NCBI GenBank assembly: GCA_928724745.1
Contig: CAKMXJ010000039.1
Span: 124,001-188,000 of the forward strand
Reading direction: 5' to 3'
DNA from: Anthracocystis setariae
Lineage: Eukaryota; Basidiomycota; Ustilaginomycetes; Ustilaginales; Ustilaginaceae
Length of the DNA stretch: 64,000 nt
Under the pieces are notes generated by a model, which saw only the letters and a program-made list of their open reading frames with translations, made no database searches and was not told where the DNA came from. How positions within the stretch are numbered: position 1 is the first letter of the stretch; the number at the start of each line of letters is the position of its first letter. A program made the position numbers and the translations under genes. Positions 1-9,478 of this stretch are shown here, piece by piece.

Positions 1-195
1 TGCAAAACTTGCTGTAATGGATCCACCGCCCCGAATCACCACAATGTCAATGTCTTACAAGCATCCTATGCTTGGCTCTGGCAATGCTGTACGAGCCCTT
101 TGTCGTCCAGAATATCCGTCGTCGTCCTCCGATTTGTTGTCATCACTTTACACTTGCGCTTCGGGTGAACTGCTAGCTGAATAGTTGAGTTTCGA

Positions 196-219
196 TGTGT
201 GTGTGTGTGTGTGTGTGTG
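196..219. repeat. (TG)12 microsatellite
   Basis: This is an uninterrupted TG dinucleotide run of about 24 bases in non-coding DNA. Confidence 0.9.
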
Positions 220-849
220 GCTGTAATGTCCAGTAGGTCGGATGCATGCTGCTGTACCTGCTGTTACTTGTGTTGCAGAAAAGAGTCGAGGGATACCAAC
301 CTTGATGAATAGTGTATTAGGTGGAGAATGGGTGGTGGTGAGAAGCACTTGTGGATGGCGACGACGAGGTTTGAGAGGCTCGAAACGGTTGGCACACTGT
401 CGCTCCAACCTGACTGATGAGAATTTCCAAATTGGCGGTTGCAGTCACAGTCAAAGTGAATTGGGTTTAATTGCCACGGCTGCTGTTGAGTAGGACTGCT
501 GCTTTGCTGCCTATGCCCGTCCGATTGAGAATTTCGACCGCAGAATGCGAGACTGACAAAATGCCCAGCTTCGAGAGGGAGGGGTTTGAGTCACGTGAGA
601 GCTTTTTTGAAACTATACTTTTACGGCTCCGAGTTTCAAGACGAGAAGATTCTGGCAAACATTCGAATCGGTCTAACACATCTAGTCAGACAATCGGGCC
701 TGTGAACAAGATCGGCATGCGATCGAGCGATCCCCAAAGTACGGTTTGGATCGGGCGGGCGGGCGACAAAGAAAGGCAGAGAGGCAAAAGTGCGAAAGAG
801 GGACGAACGAGAAGATATAGGAGAAATGAGGGTCTCCACCTATCGATCG

Positions 850-897
850 CATCATCATCATCATCACCATCACCATCACCATCACCATCACCATCAT
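850..897. repeat. CAT/CATCAC repeat in uL6m promoter region
   Basis: CAT triplets pass into a CATCAC hexamer array that ends about 35 bases before the uL6m start codon. It probably lies in the 5' UTR or core promoter, so copy-number changes could alter expression (inference). Confidence 0.85.
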
Positions 898-931
898 TTC
901 GCTGCTTTCGCTGCCACTTGCGCATAACACC

Positions 932-1798
932 ATGTTGGCACCGTCCGCCTTCGCATCGACCTCGTCCCTCGCCAGGTCATTCTCGGGCCTGCTACTTTCC
1001 TCCACCTCTCGCACTGTCCTTCCTCGTTCAGCACTGGCCTCCACCTCGCTGTTGACCGTTCGACACTCGCACGTCGGCTCTGAACCTCTCGAACTTCCAC
1101 CACAAACATCGCTCGAGATCCTTCCCTTCCCACCGCACCCAAACCCGTGCAAACCGCTATCGCAAAAGGTCCGCAAGGCTAAAACCATCCTAGTCAACGG
1201 TCCCAAAGGCCAAGTCGTTCTCCCCCTCCACGACTGCATCCAGCTCAACCGCGGACAAGATAACCCTTCAGTCATCACCCTCTCGCTCAAAAGTAACCTG
1301 CATAAAAGCTCACGCGGCACTTGGGGTCTCACGCGCACCCTCCTCCACAACGCCGTTGTAGGCGTCACCGAAGGCCACACGGTCTCGATCAAACTCGTCG
1401 GTGTCGGTTACCGTGCCTCGCTGGAAAACGACCCGCTGCCACGAAAGACCAAGATCGACCTTGCTCTCGAAACCAGGTCGTTCTTCATGACCAGGGAAGC
1501 CAAGCTCGCAGAGATCGACAGGGAAATCAAATTAAAGGAGGCTGCACTCAACGCTGGGCCCCTTCAGAGGTTGCATCTTCGTCTGGGTTATTCGCATCCA
1601 ATCTTGGTCCCCGTACCGTATGGCATCAGTGTCCAGGTCCTCCAACCCACTCATATCGTGCTTTCGGGCGCGAATAAGGAACAGCTCGGTTCATTCGCAG
1701 CCTCAATCAGGGCGTGGAGAAAACCTGAACCATACAAGGGTAAAGGCATCTTTGTCGACGGTGAGATGATCAGGCTCAAGCAAGCTAAGAAGAAGTAA
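932..1798 (+). CDS. Mitochondrial ribosomal protein uL6m (L6)
   Basis: This 288-residue protein is the large-subunit protein L6 of the mitochondrial ribosome. Residues 1 to about 45 form a Ser/Ala/Arg-rich, acid-free leader ending near VRHSH, typical of a mitochondrial targeting presequence. The mature part has the two L6 repeats: a first one with VNGPKGQ (about 89-95), and a second holding the family C-terminal signature EPYKGKGI near residue 270, followed by a lysine-rich end. Between them lies an extra charged helix (about 190-210, around LAEIDREIKLKEA) not found in bacterial L6, which is about 180 residues long. The ATG at 932 has a favourable CACC context and directly precedes the presequence. 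No intron is needed. The identification rests on the C-terminal signature and overall length. Confidence 0.9.
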   Translation: MLAPSAFASTSSLARSFSGLLLSSTSRTVLPRSALASTSLLTVRHSHVGSEPLELPPQTSLEILPFPPHPNPCKPLSQKVRKAKTILVNGPKGQVVLPLHDCIQLNRGQDNPSVITLSLKSNLHKSSRGTWGLTRTLLHNAVVGVTEGHTVSIKLVGVGYRASLENDPLPRKTKIDLALETRSFFMTREAKLAEIDREIKLKEAALNAGPLQRLHLRLGYSHPILVPVPYGISVQVLQPTHIVLSGANKEQLGSFAASIRAWRKPEPYKGKGIFVDGEMIRLKQAKKK

Positions 1799-1800
1799 TC

Positions 1801-1843
<43 letters not shown>

Positions 1844-1844
1844 A
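1801..1844. repeat. (CT)n(CA)n compound microsatellite
   Basis: About nine CT units run directly into about thirteen CA units, starting within a few bases of the uL6m stop codon, so the repeat is probably transcribed in the 3' UTR. Confidence 0.9.
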
Positions 1845-2008
1845 TGGACTTACTCCATCTCAGCTTCATCGCCTGTTTAGTTTCAAACTTGTATTAACAC
1901 CCAGAACATCATCAAACATCCTTACTCACCGTTTCGAGGTACACACATCAACCACGTGAGGCGGCAAAAGGGTTGCATTTCAACTGAACAAGGATGACGG
2001 GCGGGGAG

Positions 2009-3535
2009 CTACGCATCGCTGTTGTAGGACCGAGCACCTCCTTCCTCTTCTTCCTCCTCCTCTTCTTCGTCTAGCTCGTCGTCTTCCTCTGCAATCGAGG
2101 TGGTCGTCAGAGTCGCATCGGGATCCTGCGTCTTGGTCTGTCCCGTCTCCCTTCCTCTACTAGACTGCGTCGCCCCTTCCTCCGCCTTACGTTGACGATG
2201 ACTATCAATCGCCCACCTCCTCACCCTTCTAAGAATCTCTGCCTCCTCCTCATCCGTGTCCGCCAGCTCTTCGGCATCAGCCAACTCCCCCTCCTCCCCC
2301 TCCTCCCTCTCGTCTTCCCCTTCTCTCGTCCCGATCGGAGGGACGATGACCATACTTGCGGCTAGACTGTCCGCGTCTGTGTCGGTTTCGGTCTCCAGAT
2401 CGCTCTCTGTCTCGGTATGCGAGTCGAAATCCGTCGTCGGCGGCGTTTCCAACCAGCCCACCCTTGCCACCCCACGCTCGACCCCTACGATGGACATGGT
2501 CGAGCTGGAAACCGACACCCTCCTCCCGCGCCTCTCTCTGCGCGCCATCGGATTCTTATTAAGCACCCAAGTAAACCGCAACCCCGGTCGCGACGCATCA
2601 TCCTTGGAAAACGAAGGACATCTGTACACCCTCGCCAGACAATGCACTACCAAGCGCAAAAACGCATCATGCACCAACCACACCAACGCATTCGGACTCC
2701 TCTGGAACTCGATCAATTGGCCCCCCTCGCCCACCCGCAACGTATCCAGATGCACACCACTTCCCGCCTCGGTAAAGTTGAATTCCTCATCGAGCAGCAC
2801 TTTCCCCGTCTTTCGATCGGCAGCGGCGGCGGCTTGGTGGGAGGCGGGGAAGACGTGGATATCGTCGGTGGACCAGGTGCGAAGTTCGCGATCGACTAAC
2901 CAGATGAAGCGTTCCAAATCGCCAGCCTTGCCCGCACGGATCATCTCGTCGCTGATCGCACCCACTTCCAGCCGCTTAAGCACACGTTGTGCGTCTTTGA
3001 GACTCTTCCCAAACTGCCCCGCATTCGCCGACTCCGCATCGTACGCCGGCGAAGAATACCCCACACGACTACTATCCGGCACAGGGATACTGGTCGTCTT
3101 CTTCCCACCCCCGGTGAAGGAGGAGGAGGAGGTGGTGGTGGTGGTGGGGAAGGTGGAGCGGATCTCGTTTGAGTGCAGCCGGTAGTCTTTGATCGTTGGA
3201 CGCACTGCATGGGGGTTGGAAAGCAGACGCGCGTTTTCGGATCGTCGTTGTTTGCGCCGTCCCACTTCGCGGGTGTTCCCACCTGAACGAGGTTGACTCC
3301 GAGTAGATGCGGGCGGATACGAGAAGGAGGAGGAGGAGGAGGAGGCGGTGGAACGGTTAAGGAGGTACGAGAGGTGGTTGGATTGAGAAGTGCCTGCGTT
3401 GGGTCGCAGGATCGAAGGCATGCTCATCGGGATCGGTCCCAAACGTGTTGCTTCCTTGCCATTCCTCCCCCCAGCAATCGGATTTGAGGTGGAGGTGGGA
3501 GGAAGCACTTCAAACTGCTGCTCTACATCGTCCAT
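2009..3535 (-). CDS. R3H-domain protein with acidic tail
   Basis: This predicted 508-residue protein starts at the ATG at 3535; the frame is open further upstream but has no ATG there. After a Ser-rich N-terminus comes a basic segment with NPHAVRPTIKDY (about 105-120), resembling the R3H-associated N-terminal domain of fungal proteins. A helical region (about 210-235) and a segment around FLRLVVHCLARVY (about 287-299) follow. The latter carries the Arg-x3-His signature of R3H domains, which bind single-stranded nucleic acid. The C-terminal 130 residues are strongly acidic, with Glu/Asp runs ending just before the stop. An RNA-related or single-stranded DNA-related role is inferred from the domain only. 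The domain call is moderately sure because it rests on a short motif. Confidence 0.7.
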   Translation of the reverse strand: MDDVEQQFEVLPPTSTSNPIAGGRNGKEATRLGPIPMSMPSILRPNAGTSQSNHLSYLLNRSTASSSSSSFSYPPASTRSQPRSGGNTREVGRRKQRRSENARLLSNPHAVRPTIKDYRLHSNEIRSTFPTTTTTSSSSFTGGGKKTTSIPVPDSSRVGYSSPAYDAESANAGQFGKSLKDAQRVLKRLEVGAISDEMIRAGKAGDLERFIWLVDRELRTWSTDDIHVFPASHQAAAAADRKTGKVLLDEEFNFTEAGSGVHLDTLRVGEGGQLIEFQRSPNALVWLVHDAFLRLVVHCLARVYRCPSFSKDDASRPGLRFTWVLNKNPMARRERRGRRVSVSSSTMSIVGVERGVARVGWLETPPTTDFDSHTETESDLETETDTDADSLAASMVIVPPIGTREGEDEREEGEEGELADAEELADTDEEEAEILRRVRRWAIDSHRQRKAEEGATQSSRGRETGQTKTQDPDATLTTTSIAEEDDELDEEEEEEEEEGGARSYNSDA

Positions 3536-3786
3536 GGTGTCTTGTAGATCGTGAGTGAGTGTATGGTAGTGGCAATGACATTTCCCCCGTGCGCAACAGT
3601 GTTCTCCACAACACACAGTCGCAATTCTAGCTCACGTCAGATTTCCCGACTCCTGCGGCATTCACCATCAAACATAACACCGGATTCATTTCAACCCCCC
3701 CCCTCTCCCACCCTCACTACAACGACGTAAAGTGGAAACACTTCTTTTCAATAACAATCAAGTGAGCGCACGACTACTACTGTCAC

Positions 3787-5637
3787 TTAAGAGCCGGGTT
3801 CGTTTGGCGTGGCTGCTGCATCTCCGAACGTACCTGCGCTGCACGAGCTGTGCGCGTCGCACGAGCTCAGCGAACTAGGCCGCCATGAGACGTCGAGACT
3901 AGTTGCCCCGACGCGCGAGTGCAGATGGGGCAGCTCGAGTGGCGCCAACAGCCCACGACGCTGGCGGATCGAGTGTGTCGACGTAGTGCTACCGCGCCGA
4001 CTGGCCGTGAGCATCGAGAGCGCCGCCGAGGTGGTCGATTCGGGCCTACCCCCACGATGTGGTGGAATCAGGTGGTGTTGATCCAGATTGAGATTGGCGG
4101 CATCGCCCTGCGATGAATCCTCCCTTGGTGTCTGAACCGAATCATCGAGTTTGCTAGCGGAAGCAAGTCCCGTCTGAATGTTGCTGATACTTACGACACT
4201 CGCCGTCGTCACAACGTCATCCACCTCGCTGATAGGCAGAGTATCGTCCCGTCTGTCATGATCTTGATCCACGTCTGGTTTCGACCCAACCGTCTGCTTC
4301 TGACCCGCAGCAATAGTCGACTTGACCGAATCCCTCGCGCGAGCCTTCCCCCTCCGCCTGGGCATCAAATCCGACAACCCGGATGTTGTCGACCTGGCAA
4401 AATCCGGCGGCGAAAGCGTCGCAAACCTCGCCAGCGGAGACATTGGCCTCCTCCTCCTCTTCTGCGGAAACAACGGATAATGCATAATGCAACCGGACGC
4501 AAAATCAACCGTTCGATTGTACCCGTAATCATACCCATACCCGTATCGAGACCCTCCCGCACCCGCACCCGCACCGGTCCCCACTGAGCAATGCGACCCG
4601 CTGGGTTGAGCTAGCTCGAGCGAGGTCTGATCGCGTCGGGCCGGTTCTGGCGTGCTTACCGTCGCACGCATTGGCGTCAGCAGGCACTCGAGCGCCAAGT
4701 TTGTGCTGGGCCTACACAGCTGGTGAACCGAAGCGAGACTGGGCGTCTTGCCACCCACCGCTTCCGATAGTGGACTGACGACGCGCTCGCTTTGGATCTC
4801 TTGCGCGATCTCGAGCGCATTCTCTTGGAAAAGATCCACGGACCTCGCGCGATCCTCGACATACGGCTGCAGAGCGTACACGGACGGCAAGACGTCTCGC
4901 TCCTTGACCGCTTCGTGCAGCGTAGTCGAGCTGGCCGCCTCGAGATCGTGCGAATTTCGAAACCCATCCACTTGCTCGTCCGCTTCCATGCTTGGCGATA
5001 AGCGCAGCTTGCCCGCTTTGTACAGGATGGAGAGCACAAGGTAGACGAGCGCCATCGATGCGAGCGAGGAGGAGGTGGCGAGGACGAGCGAGCGACTTGC
5101 GGCGTTCACCGACACCGACACCCACGCGATGCTGTCGATGTCCTGGTGCGGTACCGCCGTCATTCGCACGCAGACGGGGGCGAGCGAGGTGAATAGGTAG
5201 AACGCAGTCCCGAACACTCGTGCTTCTCGATCAGTCAACGAGCTCGTGGTGGCATTGTGAGCGTCGCTTCGGCCCGACGCGATCGTCATCCTAGTAGACG
5301 ATGCTGCCAACGGCGCAAGGGTGGTCTCGGTATTGCATGGAAGACCCAGAAGTCGATCGAAAACCATGGCAGCTGCGAGCAGGAAACAGATGGCGCGTCC
5401 GGCGTACGAGTCGAGAAACGTCGTCGTCGTCTTGCGCGTTGGTTGGTTGCAGGAGAGATTGGCGAGCTCTTGGATCAAGATCGAGCTGGCGAGGCAGAAT
5501 AGGATGGTCGAGATCGTCGCATTGCGCACATTGAGTGGGTGGGTGACTAGGTTCAAGACCGAGCCAGAATACAGACACATGGCGCTGAACATGTGTAGGC
5601 ACACCAACAATCGCACCTGCATCGTCGGCGATCTCAT
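3787..5637 (-). CDS. Unrecognised multi-spanning membrane protein with long tail
   Basis: The predicted protein has 616 residues and I do not recognise its family. The first 210 residues contain about five hydrophobic segments long enough to span a membrane (about 8-30, 41-60, 78-100, 141-162 and 182-206). The fourth is preceded by a loop with an NATTSS glycosylation-type sequon. The remaining 400 residues are a soluble, low-complexity tail with Gly-Ala and Tyr-Gly repeats near residue 365 and basic clusters such as KRRRRP and PRRRGKARAR. The odd number of spans and the short N-terminus leave open an upstream exon: a CAG sits immediately before the ATG and could be a splice acceptor. A receptor-like or sensor-like layout is possible, but nothing in the sequence proves it. 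Confidence 0.6.
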   Translation of the reverse strand: MRSPTMQVRLLVCLHMFSAMCLYSGSVLNLVTHPLNVRNATISTILFCLASSILIQELANLSCNQPTRKTTTTFLDSYAGRAICFLLAAAMVFDRLLGLPCNTETTLAPLAASSTRMTIASGRSDAHNATTSSLTDREARVFGTAFYLFTSLAPVCVRMTAVPHQDIDSIAWVSVSVNAASRSLVLATSSSLASMALVYLVLSILYKAGKLRLSPSMEADEQVDGFRNSHDLEAASSTTLHEAVKERDVLPSVYALQPYVEDRARSVDLFQENALEIAQEIQSERVVSPLSEAVGGKTPSLASVHQLCRPSTNLALECLLTPMRATVSTPEPARRDQTSLELAQPSGSHCSVGTGAGAGAGGSRYGYGYDYGYNRTVDFASGCIMHYPLFPQKRRRRPMSPLARFATLSPPDFARSTTSGLSDLMPRRRGKARARDSVKSTIAAGQKQTVGSKPDVDQDHDRRDDTLPISEVDDVVTTASVVSISNIQTGLASASKLDDSVQTPREDSSQGDAANLNLDQHHLIPPHRGGRPESTTSAALSMLTASRRGSTTSTHSIRQRRGLLAPLELPHLHSRVGATSLDVSWRPSSLSSCDAHSSCSAGTFGDAAATPNEPGS

Positions 5638-7733
5638 GCTGCACTTCGGAGGTCGGACCTGCCGACGGTTTCAGAATGACAAGGGGCCAAGGTGGGAAAG
5701 GCGAAAGCAGCCGCCTGGGCTTTAGAAGGATGGTGAAAGCGCTTCGACAGCGTCAAGACCAGCTGAACAGACGCTGTGGTTTAGACGCAACCTGGATCGA
5801 TTTGTTCCAAAGTGTGCGGGTTGGGGCTACCAAGGAGGGCGGCCATTTGGCCAAATGAGGTGCGTGCCGAATCGAGGCTTGGCAAAGGAAACCTGGCGTT
5901 TTGCGTTCGGCAGACAAAGACAGCTGCTTCGATACGTGAGAGTGGCGTTGGATTGGTTGTCAAGGACACCTTTGTGCGTCACGGCGTGACACATCCTGAA
6001 TTACGTCGAGGTTTGATGACTTCATCTGCCCAAGCGTCGTTCTGCATGTCGCCACCATCAACGGAGGAAAAGGAAGGGGGGGGGGCAAATGAGATGAGCT
6101 GGTCGTCGGTCGAAGTTGGAAGAGGAAAGGGAAATGGGGGGTGAGTGGGGAAAGGAGATCGCAGTTTAGGAATTCAGTGGTCCCCCACTCTCGGATGTTC
6201 ATGACAACCGCCGCGACCGGGTGCCACCCCATTTGGCTGGATTGCCAGCTTGACTCATACTTGCTGACACTGTATGCTCATCTGCTTTAAGAAGCTTGTA
6301 AAGGGTGGCTTGGGCTAAAGACGAGCTTCGTACAGTTGCAATCGATGCAACCAAGATTGAGGCTCGTCACGCCGGCTGCCGTGGTCGAGATGATGTTAGT
6401 CGACGCTGAGCCTATCGAGAGTCGAATTAGGAAAGCTTTAACAGTCCAGTGCAATTACAGTAGAAAATGTGGCAAGTGTCGGTTAGCGCGTCGCAGCTGC
6501 AAGGTAAAGGCAGATTTTGTCACCACCTTTTGCGATGTAAGCCTTGGCCTCCACGCTAGACCTCCAGGAGCAAACCGATATGGAACCGAACCAAGGGATC
6601 GAAACACTTCCGTATACAGAGCATGTGAGCCGGAGACGCAAGCTGATGGGCTGTGCAGAGTGACCCATATGGCGAGGAGAATGGCGCAAAGCAAGGACAT
6701 GAGTGTGTTCATGCAGGCCAAATGTGTGTTGTTCTCGAGGCAAAGGCAGAAACTGTAGACGCAACTGGGCAACATGCGAAAGGAAAGCACAAGGTTGGAG
6801 ATCCAGAACAGTACTACTGTAGGCAATGTGGTGCAGCTGCCATCTGATGCCTTTTTTCAAAAACCATGTTACGTCGATGTTATTATTGCCTGGGCTTCGG
6901 GCATAAGATTTCCATGACACTGCAGAGCGTGAGAGCTGAAAGGCACACACAGGGTAAAAGACATCATATCGTCGTCATCGATGCGGCTTGGCTGCAGCTA
7001 AATAAAAGCACTGCCCCGGCGAATTTTCTTTCGGAGGGCCTTATTTTGGCGTGAGTGGCGCACACACAGCCGGCTCGGTTGTTGTTCGCCACTCGTTTCA
7101 CTGTCCCGTCCGAGCACCGCCCCTACTGCATCTCGTCCTGCCAAGGGTCTGCGTGGGTGAGATGGTACTTGCAATGCACATAGCGTCCTCGGCTGTGTCG
7201 AACGGGGGAAAAACAAAGGAACGAAAGAAAAGAAGTAGGAAGCCGCAAACCGAAGAAGCTAGACTGGACTCGGATCAAAAGGGTCAAGGGTCCAGATGCA
7301 GTGCACGGCCGTGCTGATGAGTTGTTCGGATTCCAGGTCGGCACTTTGCTCGGAGACTGGCACCACAGCACCGCCTGTCAGTTGGAGCGCATGGCCGGGT
7401 GTGTGCGGAAGTGATTCAATCGATCTTGTCAGGTGCCGCACAGGAAAGAGCCTTGACATGCGTCTATGTGCTGTCAACAATCGACGTTGCCAATCGACTG
7501 TAGACAGGGTCAATCAACAGCCTGACAGGTCTCACTTGCGTGGGGGAATGAGCCCCGCCTTTCATTTCTCCTGGGCTGCATCGTATAGCCGGCGCCCGCC
7601 TCCACCTCGCCACCCATTTTGCTCATTTAAGAAGCCTCCCACCACAACACCACTTTTTTTCATCGTCCATTCTGTCCCATCATTGCAACTACCATCACCT
7701 CACACATCCTGCAACACGTCTAGACCGCAAGCA
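5638..7733. other. Gene-free stretch, about 2.1 kb
   Basis: No supported gene was found. Open frames of 60-155 codons occur on both strands, but those checked begin at non-ATG codons and none shows a recognisable motif. The right end just upstream of 7734 is C/A-rich with a short T run near 7648-7655, like the pyrimidine-rich leaders seen before other genes in this window. Confidence 0.5.
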
Positions 7734-8327
7734 ATGTCGTACTATCCCGAACAGTCCTCATACCCGGGCGGCCCCCAATCCTCCTACCCCGGTGGTCCTC
7801 AATCCTCCTACCCTGGTGGTCCTCAATCCTCCTACCCGGGCGGTCCTCAATCCTCATACCCTGGTGACCCGCTTGCCTCTCAATCCGGCGGCTACAACGC
7901 ACAATCATCCTACCCTGGCGGACCCTCGCAATCCTACAACTCGTCTTCAAATTACGGTGCACCCGCACATACACCCTCCTACAACTCTCCCTCGCAAGCA
8001 CCGAATTCTCCCCAGCAGCAGCAATACGATCAGAACGGCAACCCCGTCGAGGGCGAGCGAGGACTCGGCACCATGGCCGCCGGTGCAGCCGCTGGTTGGG
8101 CCGGAAACAAAATGACGGGGCATCACATGGGTACGTTCGGTTCCATGGCAAGCGGTGCGATCTTGGCACAGGTCGGCAAGAAAGTGTTTGAAAAGTATGA
8201 AGATCACAAGCACCAAAACAACCAGAATGGAGGTTACGGTGGCAACTCGTACGGCCCTCCTCAGGGTGGTCATCATAACCATCACCATCACGGTTCCAGC
8301 GGTGGATTCGGAAGCTTCTTCAAGTAG
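7734..8327 (+). CDS. Glycine-zipper protein with SYPGGP octapeptide repeats
   Basis: This small 197-residue protein has no signal peptide. It begins MSYYPE at the ATG at 7734; the frame is open upstream but the composition there is unlike this protein. Residues 7-46 are five tandem copies of QSSYPGGP, the last ending PGDP. A Ser/Tyr/Asn/Gln-rich stretch follows. Residues about 108-150 form a glycine-zipper pair with regularly spaced small residues (TMAAGAAAGWAG and FGSMASGAILAQVG), resembling the 2TM glycine-zipper domain of bacterial 17-kDa surface antigens and of many fungal proteins. The end is Gly/His-rich with a HHNHHHH cluster and finishes SGGFGSFFK. Membrane insertion or oligomerisation is likely from the zipper, but the cellular role is unknown. 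Confidence 0.75.
   Translation: MSYYPEQSSYPGGPQSSYPGGPQSSYPGGPQSSYPGGPQSSYPGDPLASQSGGYNAQSSYPGGPSQSYNSSSNYGAPAHTPSYNSPSQAPNSPQQQQYDQNGNPVEGERGLGTMAAGAAAGWAGNKMTGHHMGTFGSMASGAILAQVGKKVFEKYEDHKHQNNQNGGYGGNSYGPPQGGHHNHHHHGSSGGFGSFFK
7752..7871 (+). repeat. Five tandem 24-bp coding repeats
   Basis: Five consecutive in-frame 24-bp units encode the octapeptide QSSYPGGP. They differ mainly at third codon positions, so the peptide is better conserved than the DNA. Confidence 0.85.
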
Positions 8328-8467
8328 TTGCATCCCTAGTTCTCCTCCTTTCGTATATAGTGTCCATAGTCGTGTCTAGTCCATCCAGCTTGCGTTTCCG
8401 AATTGTAATCTTTGAATTGCGCACCAAGTTGGACTTGTGGAAGTTGGGTTCGATGAGTTGATGATGA

Positions 8468-8946
8468 TCATGCCTGGACGAAAGCGGCGACGGTGGCGGC
8501 ATCCTTGCACTCGCTGTCCTCGAGTCGAGCTACCTCTTTACCCTGTTCCGACCAAGAAGCACGAAAACCAATCATCAGCAAGATGGAAAAGGCACAGCTG
8601 CAAGCCTGCTGAGAAGTGATACTCACATTGACGACCTTGGTGATGGTGGGGATGCACTTGATCGCATACTGCTTTCGGAATTGGTTCTCTGGCGTCTTCC
8701 ATCTATTTTCCATCGGTGTACGCAATGTGGTCAGCGAGGCTGTTTAATGCGTTGCTGGATGTAGACCACTTACTCTGGCTTGTCTCCGACCAACACGATG
8801 TGCGCATCGGCGTCACTGCCACCGAACACTTTTTGCACGGCTGGCTGCGCATCCACGCAGTCGGGGCACCAGGGAGGGGTACCGGAACTGAAGAAGATGA
8901 GGAACTGCGCTCCCTCGGGCACGTCGTTTGAGCTCGTGAGTGTCAT
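8468..8946 (-). CDS. Thioredoxin-like protein (TXNDC17 type), three exons
   Basis: The coding sequence is assembled from three exons on the minus strand: 8946-8774, 8702-8627 and 8542-8468. Both introns are GT-AG (donors GTAAGT and GTGAGT) and the frame is kept throughout, giving 107 residues. The redox motif WCPDC (Cys27 and Cys30) is preceded by a beta strand (FLIFFSS), and a CIPTI segment supplies the cis-proline of the thioredoxin fold. The CPDC signature and the length match the TXNDC17/TRP14 cytosolic disulfide reductase family. There is no targeting signal. The gene diverges from the uracil-DNA glycosylase gene across a 532-bp spacer. Splice sites were assigned by eye; reading frame and motif order support them. 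Confidence 0.82.
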
Positions 8947-9478
8947 GCTTATAAAGGAGGTAAGCGAATGCGGTCGGTGATGGTCAAGAAGCAAGACATG
9001 TGACGATGAAGGTTAGAAAAAGTCACGGAAAAGCTGGACACGAAATTAGAGTTGGCCGGCAAATCGAATCGAATCGAATGCGCACAGTGCACAGTGCACA
9101 GTTGGAGAGTGCATCGTTTTGGCGGTGTTGGTCTGAGTTACAGTATCCGCGGCTAAGCAGAGTCGCGACTCTGAGCGTGTCGTGGGCGCCTTTGTTTCTT
9201 CTTGCTGTGTGGAGGTGCCGAAGAAAGCATTGGCGCTGATGAAAAGGTGCTGAGCCGACCTCGTCTTCTTCTTCACTTGTTTCCACTTTATATTCATCCT
9301 TCGTCCGACCAGCTGCAAGCCAACGATCCGGAACTTCCGACGGACCATTCACACACTCACGGAGATACCGTCATCTACCGACACCATACCTTTCGCAACG
9401 ATCACGCGCTCGTTTCGCGCCTCGCTCGGTCGACATACCTCAAGGCTCGGACGTCCGCAACGATTGGCTTTCGTCACC
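8947..9478. promoter_or_regulatory. Shared divergent promoter region
   Basis: This 532-bp spacer lies between the thioredoxin-like and uracil-DNA glycosylase genes and must hold both promoters. It contains a short direct repeat of a GCACAGT-type unit at about 9080-9101 and two close GAATC repeats just before it. No TATA box or known factor site could be assigned. Confidence 0.5.

Larger units (their letters stand above)
1..931. other. Non-coding flank upstream of uL6m gene
   Basis: No convincing gene was found. The open frames here are short and mostly lack an ATG, and none resembles a known family. The stretch holds a (TG)12 microsatellite and, just before the ribosomal protein gene, a CAT/CAC triplet tract. 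The last few hundred bases presumably contain the promoter of the gene starting at 932. The 3' end of a gene left of the window cannot be excluded. Confidence 0.5.

Noticed and set aside
471..1055. 194-codon open frame overlapping the start of the uL6m gene
   Set aside because: It starts at TTG, its middle is a translation of the CAT/CAC microsatellite, and it conflicts with the presequence of uL6m.
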